55,175 bases of DNA, taken from positions 1 to 55,175 of the forward strand of contig CAJUAL010000014.1 of the NCBI GenBank assembly GCA_910584405.1, read 5' to 3'. Shown here piece by piece: positions 32,546 through 39,801 of the stretch. Made by a program: the position numbers and the translations under genes. The notes beneath the pieces are model-generated. The model worked only from the letters and a program-made list of their open reading frames with translations, was not told where the DNA came from and ran no database searches. The DNA is from an uncultured Vampirovibrio sp. Lineage in GTDB: Bacteria > Cyanobacteriota > Vampirovibrionia > Gastranaerophilales > Gastranaerophilaceae. Position 1 is the stretch's first letter, and the number at the start of each line of letters is the position of its first letter.

Positions 32546-35500
32546 TTAATATTCATGACTGACTTTATAGATATAATAAAACAAATCGGTTAAAATGTTA
32601 AATACTTCATTAAAATTTACATAAGAAGTATCTAAAATTAAGATTGAAACCCCTTCGGTACAAGTTTTTGGCGCTTCTGTAAATTTTATTTTTTTAGTTA
32701 TATTATGCGGAAGAACTTTTTGTATAATATTCCACTCAGGGCGTGAGTAAGGTGTATAAATCCTTATACAATTCTGAACCTCGCGAATGGCAGAAATTTT
32801 TATCTCTGTTGCCGAAAGCCTTAATCTGATAAGTTTTATAAGATTTTCAACACTTTCGGGGGGTTTTGCAAACCTGTCTACCCATTCTTCGACAATATAA
32901 TCAAGTTCTACGGTTGATTTTACATCAGCAAGACGTTTATATTCAATCATTTTTTGCTCAGCTGAACCTACCCACTCATCCGGAATATAAGCCGTTACAT
33001 TAATATCAACAATTGTCGGAGTTGTCTTGTCGACTTTTTCGCCTTGAAGCTCTTGAACCGTTTCTTCCAAAAGCTCGCAATACGTATCAAATCCGACATT
33101 AATCATATGTCCGTGTTGTTTGGTACCCAAAATATTACCAACCCCGCGAATTTCAACGTCACGAAGCGCAATTTGATATCCTGACCCCAGAGTCGTAAAT
33201 TCTTTTATTGCTTTAAGTCGATTAATTGCGTCTTTAGTAATTTCCTTACATTTTTTGTAAAAACAATAACAATATGCCTGTCTTTGAGAACGTCCGACAC
33301 GCCCGCGAAGCTGATATAACTGAGCAAGTCCGAATCTGTCAGCATCATGGATAATCATTGTATTGGCATTTGGAATATCAATACCGTTTTCAATAATTGT
33401 TGTTGCCAATAAAATGTCATATTCCTGATTAGAAAAATCAACAATAACTTCTTCAAGTTCTTTTTCATCCATTTGCCCATGCCCGATAGCTATTCTGGCA
33501 TTTGGAACTATCCGCTGAAGCAGGGATTTCATCTCCATTATAGTTTCAACCCTGTTATAAAGATAAAAAACCTGTCCTTCTCTATCAAGTTCGTGAATTA
33601 TGGCATTTTTAACCATATTTTCATTCCACTCGCCGACATAAGTTTTTATCGGAAGCCTGTTTTTTGGCGGAGTATTGATTACCGACATGTCCTTAATACC
33701 CGATAGCGACATATAAAGAGTCCGCGGAATTGGTGTTGCTGACATTGAAAGTATATCGATATTTTCGCGCAGTTGCTTTAATTTTTCTTTATGTCGAACC
33801 CCGAATCTGTGTTCTTCATCAATTACAAGCAAACCTAAATCCTTAAAAACAATTCCTTCCTGCAAAAGCCTGTGAGTACCGACAACAACGTCACACACAC
33901 CCGTTGCAAGATTTTTAACTGTTTCTTTTTGCTCTTTTTTGGTTCTAAACCTTGATAAAAGTTCAACCCCGATACCAAACGGCTTAAAACGCTCAGATAT
34001 CGTTTGATAATGCTGCAACGCCAAAATCGTTGTTGGTACAACAACCGCAACTTGTTTTCCTGAAGTTACAGCCTTAAAAATCGCTCTCATTGCAACTTCG
34101 GTTTTCCCAAACCCGACATCACCGCAAATAAGTCTATCCATAGGCTGTTCGGATTCCATATCATATTTAACCTGCGAAATCGCCTTTAATTGGTCAGGAG
34201 TTTCAACAAATTCAAATGCCTCTTCCATTTCAACCTGCCAATTTGTATCAGGCAAAAACTGTATTCCCTGCTGCATTTTTCGTCTTGCATAAAGTCTTAA
34301 CAAGTCATAAGCAACAACTTCAACCTCTTTTTTAACCTTTGCTTTAGTATTTTCCCAATCTCTGCCACCCATTTTGGAAAGCTTAGGTTTAACAGTTCCC
34401 GAACCGCGATATCTGCAAAGTAAATTGATTTGCTCAGCAGGTATGTGAAGTCTGTCTTTGTTTGCATATTCAATCGTCAGGTAATCTTTTAACTGTCCGT
34501 CAATTTCTTGTTTTGACAAACCCTTATAAATCCCTAAACCGTGAATCGTATGTACAACAAATTCTCCCGGTTTTATATCGTTAATATTTTCAATATATTC
34601 GGGCTTTTCCTTAAAATAAGACTTTTTAGATGCCGTAACCTCTTTTGAACGTTTATTAAACAGCTCTCTATCGGTCATTATAACAGTTTTAAAATCTTCT
34701 AATATACACCCGCCTAGAACCGTACTATCAGAATATTCGGGAGTAAATATACTTTTTTCACCCAGAATTTCTTTTACTCGCTCAGGATAATCCGTTGCGA
34801 TTATGATTTTATATGCGTTCTTTTCCCTCGCCCCTGACGGGAGAGGGTTAGGGTGAGGGGGAATTGAATGCTCTAATATAAAATCGGTAATTAAATCAAT
34901 ATCAGCTTCAAAATTTCGTAACGGCTGTGAATTAAATTCAATTAAATCACCCATTGCACCGTCAATAAAATTATTGAACCCGATTTTTGTAAAATATGAA
35001 GTCTTTCTCAAAAATTCTTCGTAAGTAAAATGATTTTTACCCTCAATCTGTTTTATTAATCCTGATTTTACCCCTTCTTCAAGCTGTTTATCAAAATTAT
35101 CATTAATAAATTCGTATTTTGAATAAATCTCACTTGTTTCATCAAAAACAAGTACGTAATCCTCAAAATAATCCAACAAACTAACCAAATTTTTATTAAA
35201 GTAATTCTGGTAAACTTCAATTCCGTTAAAATAATTTTCCTCAGGAATTTCATCTTCATCTATTTGCTGAAAACTTTTAACTAAGTCCTCTTGACCAACT
35301 GTAATAAATTTAAAAATTGGCAGTATACTTACTTCTTTAATTTTTTCTATAGATTTTTGAGTTTCGTTATTAAAATATCTTATATCAACAATTTCATCAC
35401 CCCAAAGCTCAATTCTGACAGGATTTTCATCAAGTGAAAAAATATCTGCAATATCTCCCCTTATACTAAACTCAGATACATCATTAACCATTGTGGATTT

Positions 35501-35968
35501 CTTGTACCCGAGATTTATAAGTTTTTTTGCCAAATCCTTTAAATCAATACTGTCCCCGATTTTTATTTTTAAACTGTTTTTCTTAAAAAAATCCTTATTC
35601 GGAAATTTTTCCAAAAGAGATTTAACAGGACAAATTACAATATCAGGATGCGAATTTAAAATACCGATTTGCTGTGCGTAATCATAAAGATTCGGTGAAA
35701 CAGCTTCATACATTGAAATATTCTGAAACGGCATAACTTCAGACTTAACATTAAAAGCCGATAATAAATCACTTTGATACTTCAAAGCGTTTTGTTCTGT
35801 TGAAGTTACAAAAAGAACTTTTTTCTTTGAATAAAACTTAATTTTCGTAAGCAAAAACAACCTCAATAAAGAGGTTAAGCCCGTAACAGCAAAAGACGCT
35901 CCCCGTTTTATCCGCTCACGAAATTCTTCATAATTTTGTGAAATATCATCCGTGTTTATGTTAAACAT
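32546..35968 (-). CDS. mfd: Transcription-repair coupling factor, with a palindromic-repeat insertion
   Basis: 1140 residues. It removes RNA polymerase stalled at lesions and recruits UvrA. Order: UvrB-like N-terminal module (1 to about 340), RNA-polymerase-binding domain (about 465-530, VVHTIHGLGIYKG), then the translocase with Walker A GDVGFGKTE (about 617), DEEH box (about 715), LATTIIENGID and QLRGRVGRS, and the C-terminal TRCF domain. Residues about 369-382 read PPHPNPLPSGARE and come from an inserted GC-rich palindrome (34825-34861) that keeps the frame, in the linker after the N-terminal module. All helicase motifs are intact, so the protein is probably active. Confidence 0.96.
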   Translation of the reverse strand: MFNINTDDISQNYEEFRERIKRGASFAVTGLTSLLRLFLLTKIKFYSKKKVLFVTSTEQNALKYQSDLLSAFNVKSEVMPFQNISMYEAVSPNLYDYAQQIGILNSHPDIVICPVKSLLEKFPNKDFFKKNSLKIKIGDSIDLKDLAKKLINLGYKKSTMVNDVSEFSIRGDIADIFSLDENPVRIELWGDEIVDIRYFNNETQKSIEKIKEVSILPIFKFITVGQEDLVKSFQQIDEDEIPEENYFNGIEVYQNYFNKNLVSLLDYFEDYVLVFDETSEIYSKYEFINDNFDKQLEEGVKSGLIKQIEGKNHFTYEEFLRKTSYFTKIGFNNFIDGAMGDLIEFNSQPLRNFEADIDLITDFILEHSIPPHPNPLPSGAREKNAYKIIIATDYPERVKEILGEKSIFTPEYSDSTVLGGCILEDFKTVIMTDRELFNKRSKEVTASKKSYFKEKPEYIENINDIKPGEFVVHTIHGLGIYKGLSKQEIDGQLKDYLTIEYANKDRLHIPAEQINLLCRYRGSGTVKPKLSKMGGRDWENTKAKVKKEVEVVAYDLLRLYARRKMQQGIQFLPDTNWQVEMEEAFEFVETPDQLKAISQVKYDMESEQPMDRLICGDVGFGKTEVAMRAIFKAVTSGKQVAVVVPTTILALQHYQTISERFKPFGIGVELLSRFRTKKEQKETVKNLATGVCDVVVGTHRLLQEGIVFKDLGLLVIDEEHRFGVRHKEKLKQLRENIDILSMSATPIPRTLYMSLSGIKDMSVINTPPKNRLPIKTYVGEWNENMVKNAIIHELDREGQVFYLYNRVETIMEMKSLLQRIVPNARIAIGHGQMDEKELEEVIVDFSNQEYDILLATTIIENGIDIPNANTMIIHDADRFGLAQLYQLRGRVGRSQRQAYCYCFYKKCKEITKDAINRLKAIKEFTTLGSGYQIALRDVEIRGVGNILGTKQHGHMINVGFDTYCELLEETVQELQGEKVDKTTPTIVDINVTAYIPDEWVGSAEQKMIEYKRLADVKSTVELDYIVEEWVDRFAKPPESVENLIKLIRLRLSATEIKISAIREVQNCIRIYTPYSRPEWNIIQKVLPHNITKKIKFTEAPKTCTEGVSILILDTSYVNFNEVFNILTDLFYYIYKVSHEY
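34825..34861. repeat. GC-rich palindromic repeat inserted in mfd
   Basis: CCCTCGCCCC on one side and the GAGGGTTAGGGTGAGGGG region on the other can pair imperfectly. Base composition is far above the neighbouring DNA. I recall the CCCTCACCCTAACCCTCTCCC type as common between genes in many bacteria. Here it is translated in frame. Confidence 0.75.
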
Positions 35969-36011
35969 AATAAAATTATAACCGAAAAATGTTTATTATA
36001 TAATAAATAAA

Positions 36012-36153
36012 AGGGTAGTACAATCACCTTCGCCCACACACGTTATACTAAGTAAATCGGTGGAAAGGAGGTGAGAATATGAACATAGTGGCAATAAAAA
36101 TCGCCATCACGGCAATGACAGCGATTTTACAAATTATTCTACTTTGTTTATAG
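36012..36153 (+). CDS. Small ORF of type-I-toxin-like locus B (24 codons, 36079-36153)
   Basis: The coding part is 36079-36153, encoding MNIVAIKIAITAMTAILQII then LLCL: a single hydrophobic helix with one Lys, a typical type I membrane toxin profile. The ribosome site GGAAAGGAGGTG lies 5-6 nt before the ATG. The leader begins near 36012 (AGGGTAGTAC) after TATAAT at 35999-36004. Leader and tail are conserved with locus A while the peptide is not. Toxicity is inferred from architecture. A leader peptide or a small membrane regulator are alternatives. Confidence 0.6.
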
Positions 36154-36206
36154 GGTACTAAGCCAAGCCTCAAGTAACTGATACTTGCTTGGGGCTTGCC
36201 CCTATA
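36090..36206 (-). ncRNA. Candidate antisense antitoxin RNA of locus B
   Basis: Predicted about 115 nt. The start is near 36205, downstream of the antisense promoter. The body covers the tail hairpin and the 3' part of the toxin ORF. It ends at a 12-bp hairpin (36098-36127) followed by TTTTTATT on the minus strand. It would pair perfectly with the toxin mRNA, as RatA or SR4 do with their toxins. Confidence 0.55.
36098..36127 (-). terminator. Antisense terminator inside small ORF B
   Basis: On the minus strand: AAATCGCTGTCA / TGATGGCGATTT (12 bp, two G-U pairs) with loop TTGCCG, then TTATT. It overlaps codons of the small ORF. Confidence 0.7.
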
Positions 36207-36211
36207 CTTAC

Positions 36212-36240
36212 ATTATTTACGATTTTATATATTTTGTCAA
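36212..36240 (-). promoter_or_regulatory. Antisense promoter of locus B
   Basis: On the minus strand: TTGACA (36240-36235), 17-nt spacer, AATAAT (36217-36212). Same boxes and spacing as in locus A. The PFP terminator lies just upstream and insulates it. Confidence 0.72.
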
Positions 36241-36248
36241 GTACTAAA

Positions 36249-36280
36249 AAGCGGGCGGAAGCAAATGCTTCCGCCCGCTT
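36249..36280 (-). terminator. Terminator of pfp
   Basis: A perfect 14-bp stem AAGCGGGCGGAAGC / GCTTCCGCCCGCTT, loop AAAT, then TTTAG on the minus strand. Confidence 0.88.
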
Positions 36281-36295
36281 AATTTATCTCTTCAA

Positions 36296-37975
36296 CTATA
36301 CAGAAGCTAATTGTTTGCTTCTTTCTAATTGTAATGTAACTGTTGTGATATCAGCTACAGAGCTTGGTCCAAAGTACTGAATAGCGCCAGAGAACAAGTA
36401 TCTGTCATTCATTGCCCAGTCTTCACGGTTATCTTGTAATTGTTTAAATACAGGACCGTCAAGTCTTACCAATGCTTTTTGAATAACAGGTTTCATTTCG
36501 CCGTGGCGTTTTTCCATATTCATCATCATAGTTAGAGGAACTCCGCCTGCAATCCAATCTGACGCAGGAGCAGTTAAGTTTCTTACTGATGATAAGTAAC
36601 CTGTTAAACCGAAGTTAATCAATGCAAAAGCATTGTAACCCAATGAGTAGCAATAATCAGCATCAAAGTTAGACGGGAATGCACATCTTCCTTCGTATCC
36701 GAAGAAGTGTGATTGTGATGAGAATTTACCGCTGAATTTGCCTGCGTTTTTCATTTCTGAAAGTTTTGCGCTAATCATTTCAATCAACAATTTTTCAGTT
36801 TCAATTTTAGAAACCTGAACATTACCATGCGGGTCACGATCTGCAAGTAATTGTTCTTTAATAAGCGCAGGAAGTGATGAGTAAACTTTAGCGTTTTCAG
36901 ATTCTAACTTGCTTTCAACAATTGAGAATTTTTCAGCAGATGTTGCATTTACAAAGCTTGAATCAGATTCTAAAGATGCCATAATATCGTTCAAATTAGA
37001 AATCATTGAACCCATTTCAGGAATAAATTCAATTAAACCTTCAGGAATTACGGCAATACCGAAGTTTTTACCATTTTCAGCACGTCTTGCGATAATATCT
37101 GACATATAGTCAATAATTGAAGAAAGTGACATTTTCTTAGCTTCAACTTCTTCTGAAATCAATGTAATATTCGGTTGAGTTTGTAAAGCAGCTTCTAAAG
37201 CAACGTGAGAAGCACTTCTACCCATGATTTTTACAAAGTGCCAGTATTTTTTAGCTGAATTAGCATCTCTTTCAATGTTTCCGATAAGTTCAGCGTAAGT
37301 TTTTGTAGCTGTGTCAAAACCGAAAGAAATTTCGATTTGTTCGTTTTTCAAGTCGCCGTCAATTGTTTTAGGACATCCGATAACTTGGATTCCTGTATTA
37401 TTTTTTACAAACCATTCAGCTAATAATGCAGCGTTAGTGTTTGAATCGTCACCACCAATGATTACAACTGCTGAAATGTTTAACTTTCTGCAAACTTCCA
37501 AAGAAGATTTGAATTGCTCTTCAGTTTCAAGTTTAGTTCTGCCTGAACCGATAATATCAAATCCGCCAGTATTTCTGTATGAATCAATGTATTCATCAGT
37601 AAATTCAATGTATTTACCTTCAATAATACCTGAAGGTCCGCCTAAAAATCCGTATAATTTGTTAGCTGAATTAGCATTTTTCAAAGCATCATACAAACCT
37701 GCGATAACATTGTGTCCGCCCGGAGCCTGTCCGCCTGATAAGATTACACCGACATTTTTAACATCTGAAGTTGATGATGTTGATGTAGATTTAAAAGTTA
37801 CGGTTGGTTTTCCGTAAGTGTTTGCAAATAATTCTTGAATTTGCTCTTGATCTCTAACAGATTGAGTTGCAGAGCCTTCAACCAATTCCAAAGAGTTTAC
37901 ACCGTTTTGTAAGCTTGATGGAAGTTTTGGCTGGTACTTTAATCTTTCAATTTGTAATGGTGAAAGTTTTGTCAT
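36296..37975 (-). CDS. pfp: Pyrophosphate-dependent 6-phosphofructokinase (long, PfpB type)
   Basis: 559 residues. It reversibly phosphorylates fructose 6-phosphate with PPi in cytoplasmic glycolysis. Motifs: GVILSGGQAPGGHN (the first loop), GGDDSNTNAA, where the Asp in place of the Gly of GGDGT marks PPi use, CPKTIDGDLKN (catalytic TIDGD) and MGRSASHVALE. YEGRCAFPSNFDADYCYSLGY is typical of the long plant/bacterial clade. Using PPi saves ATP, common in anaerobes. A single-gene transcript with its own terminator. Confidence 0.95.
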   Translation of the reverse strand: MTKLSPLQIERLKYQPKLPSSLQNGVNSLELVEGSATQSVRDQEQIQELFANTYGKPTVTFKSTSTSSTSDVKNVGVILSGGQAPGGHNVIAGLYDALKNANSANKLYGFLGGPSGIIEGKYIEFTDEYIDSYRNTGGFDIIGSGRTKLETEEQFKSSLEVCRKLNISAVVIIGGDDSNTNAALLAEWFVKNNTGIQVIGCPKTIDGDLKNEQIEISFGFDTATKTYAELIGNIERDANSAKKYWHFVKIMGRSASHVALEAALQTQPNITLISEEVEAKKMSLSSIIDYMSDIIARRAENGKNFGIAVIPEGLIEFIPEMGSMISNLNDIMASLESDSSFVNATSAEKFSIVESKLESENAKVYSSLPALIKEQLLADRDPHGNVQVSKIETEKLLIEMISAKLSEMKNAGKFSGKFSSQSHFFGYEGRCAFPSNFDADYCYSLGYNAFALINFGLTGYLSSVRNLTAPASDWIAGGVPLTMMMNMEKRHGEMKPVIQKALVRLDGPVFKQLQDNREDWAMNDRYLFSGAIQYFGPSSVADITTVTLQLERSKQLASV

Positions 37976-38086
37976 TTAATAGTTCCCTTTCCTTTTGTAA
38001 CCCTCTATACATGCTATATTCTACAACAAAAATAAAATTACGAAAATAATAGGAAAGTTTTCATTGCAAAATCCGTGTAATAAAAA

Positions 38087-38159
38087 TGGAGCGTAGGGGA
38101 TTCGAACCCCTGACCCCGACACTGCCAGTGTCGTGCGCTACCAACTGCGCTAACGCCCC
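38087..38159 (-). tRNA. tRNA-Ala (anticodon GGC)
   Basis: The minus strand folds with acceptor arms GGGGCGT and ACGCTCC, including the G3-U70 pair that defines alanine tRNAs. The anticodon stem CGACA/TGTCG encloses CTGGCAG (anticodon GGC). The T-loop is GTTCGAATC and the discriminator A. CCA is not encoded. Confidence 0.95.
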
Positions 38160-38175
38160 TCAATTATTTTATCGC

Positions 38176-38303
38176 AATCGGAAAACTCCCGTTTTCCTCG
38201 GTGCGCTACCCCTCTCGCAAAAACGATACTCAATCGTTTTTGTTCGGCACAGTGCTAACGCCCCACTATTATATTATCATAATCGGGAAACTCCCGTTTT
38301 CCT
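38176..38303. repeat. Partial duplicate of the tRNA-Ala 5' half with palindromic insertions
   Basis: A 23-bp unit (AATCGGAAAACTCCCGTTTT and CCT) at 38176-38198 recurs with one mismatch at 38281-38303. Between them, GGTGCGCTACC (38200-38210) and GCTAACGCCCC (about 38254-38264) repeat pieces of the tRNA-Ala 5' half but are split by 43 bp containing a hairpin AAAAACGAT / ATCGTTTTT (38219-38241). No working second tRNA can fold. Confidence 0.7.
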
Positions 38304-38353
38304 AAAATACCACCCTCACAGCACAATGTTAATATCCTGAAATATATTTACCC

Positions 38354-38959
38354 CTATACCTTTTTTAAATATTTATTATAAAGAACTACCATATACACAA
38401 TCAAACAATACATCAGTAATTCTACCATTTCCTCTACCAAGGTAGAATGAAAACGTTTTTCGGCAAGCATCTGAACAGGTATTGCCGTTAATAATAACAA
38501 CACATTCCAAAACGGAAACTGTGTTTTTTGTAAAACTTCCCAAATTTTTACAAAAACTTTCTTTAACAGTGCATAAACAAAAGTTCCTGCAATATAAATA
38601 CCTATGATTATATGAGCCAAATAGCCATATTTGTAATGTGACCAGTGATAAAAATCATTTGTTCCCAGAATTTGTGCAAAAAACACTCTTCCATAACTTA
38701 TTTCCCGCATTGCAAGCAAGAAAATTATTAACGCAAAGAATATATTTATTGGTTTATATTCTTTGTCGATTTTAGAAAACAAACAAAAAAGAACTCCGCC
38801 TACTAACACAATTAATTGGGTATTTTCAAGTAAACTGTTTTCAGGGATTTCATGCACACCTAAAAGTTTCAATCCAAAAATTACAACAACAGTAAGCACA
38901 ATAAATATTGCTGTTGATTTGAAATTAAAATTTACATACTTTTTTAAAAAATCGCTCAT
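38354..38959 (-). CDS. Integral membrane protein, unknown
   Basis: A 201-residue hydrophobic protein with about six transmembrane segments (for example AIFIVLTVVVIFGLKLLG, LIVLVGGVLFCLF, INIFFALIIFLLAMREISYG, IIIGIYIAGTFVYALL). Conserved-looking polar residues inside the membrane part include REISYGR and, near the end, EMVELLMYC. No family name comes to mind. AAAGGGG precedes the ATG. It stands between tRNA-Ala and tRNA-Ile genes. Confidence 0.7.
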   Translation of the reverse strand: MSDFLKKYVNFNFKSTAIFIVLTVVVIFGLKLLGVHEIPENSLLENTQLIVLVGGVLFCLFSKIDKEYKPINIFFALIIFLLAMREISYGRVFFAQILGTNDFYHWSHYKYGYLAHIIIGIYIAGTFVYALLKKVFVKIWEVLQKTQFPFWNVLLLLTAIPVQMLAEKRFHSTLVEEMVELLMYCLIVYMVVLYNKYLKKV

Positions 38960-38994
38960 AAAAAACCCCTTTTATACTTTCTGACTATTAATAT

Positions 38995-39020
38995 TAAAAA
39001 AGGCTCCCGAGGGGAACCTT
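38995..39020 (-). terminator. Terminator after tRNA-Ile
   Basis: On the minus strand: AAGGTTCCCC-TCG-GGAGCCTT with one G-U pair, followed by TTTTAA, 9 nt after the tRNA. Confidence 0.75.
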
Positions 39021-39028
39021 CTTTAATC

Positions 39029-39102
<74 letters not shown>

Positions 39103-39239
39103 TTATGTTTTCGGCACGGAATTAACTTCCGCATGAACAAATGTACTATAAACATTTTTTAAAATCAAGTCTTTTTTATAAAAAAACTGTCTGCTTAATA
39201 TAAACAGACAGTTTACCTTCCTTTAAATAAAAATTTTTG

Positions 39240-39674
39240 TTAAATATTCATATTTCTTTGGAAATTTTTTCTTATTTTTTTCTTAGCATTATCAAGGTTT
39301 TTGATTTTCTTTTCAACATATTTTACTTGTTTTTTAGCAGCTTTTCTTTCTTCTTTTGTTTGCTTATAACGAGTATCTACTTCTGAATATTTGTTGTTAT
39401 AAATTAATAATTTATTTCTTAATTCAACCTGTGCATTATCAATATCCAAAATAGAGTTTTGCATTTTTTGACCGGCTACAACCTGGCTTGGAGATAGCAA
39501 ATCCGTACCTTTCGGAGCCGCAGAAGTTGTAGTTGTTGTTTTGGTTGTTGCAGGTTTTACAGCTGAACTGTCATCAAAATTTAACGGTGTAAACGTTGGT
39601 TCTGCCATAGCTGCACCTATTGAAATTACCATTGCACAAAGTGTTCCTGCAAAAATCTTTGATATTTTTTTCAT
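39240..39674 (-). CDS. Exported coiled-coil protein
   Basis: 144 residues from the ATG at 39674, chosen because GGAGG lies 7 nt upstream. A signal peptide (1-24, ending GAAMA before EPTF) is followed by a Thr/Ala-rich stretch and a long charged helix (about 70-144: QVELRNKLLIYNNKYSEVD, then ERKAAKKQVKYVEKKIKNLD). Probably a periplasmic coiled-coil protein; function not known. Confidence 0.7.
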   Translation of the reverse strand: MKKISKIFAGTLCAMVISIGAAMAEPTFTPLNFDDSSAVKPATTKTTTTTSAAPKGTDLLSPSQVVAGQKMQNSILDIDNAQVELRNKLLIYNNKYSEVDTRYKQTKEERKAAKKQVKYVEKKIKNLDNAKKKIRKNFQRNMNI

Positions 39675-39801
39675 AATTTTCCTCCACAAGTATAGTTGCC
39701 AACTTTATTAAAACATTTTAATTTATTTTTTGGGAAAGAAAAAGAAGTTTACATATGTTTACGTATTTCTATGCTATTATTTTTATAAAGGACTTGGGAA
39801 T

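Noticed and set aside
34825..34861. Pro-rich PPHPNPLPSG segment as a functional Mfd domain
   Set aside because: Its DNA is a GC-rich palindrome unlike the rest of the gene, so it is better read as an inserted repeat.
38086..38340. 84-codon plus-strand ORF over tRNA-Ala
   Set aside because: It is a translation of the tRNA complement and its damaged duplicate.
39730..39801. Longer RecJ start with a hydrophobic N-terminus (VYVFLCYYFYKG)
   Set aside because: It starts at TTG without a ribosome site, while the ATG at 39802 has one and fits the family start. RecJ is cytoplasmic.
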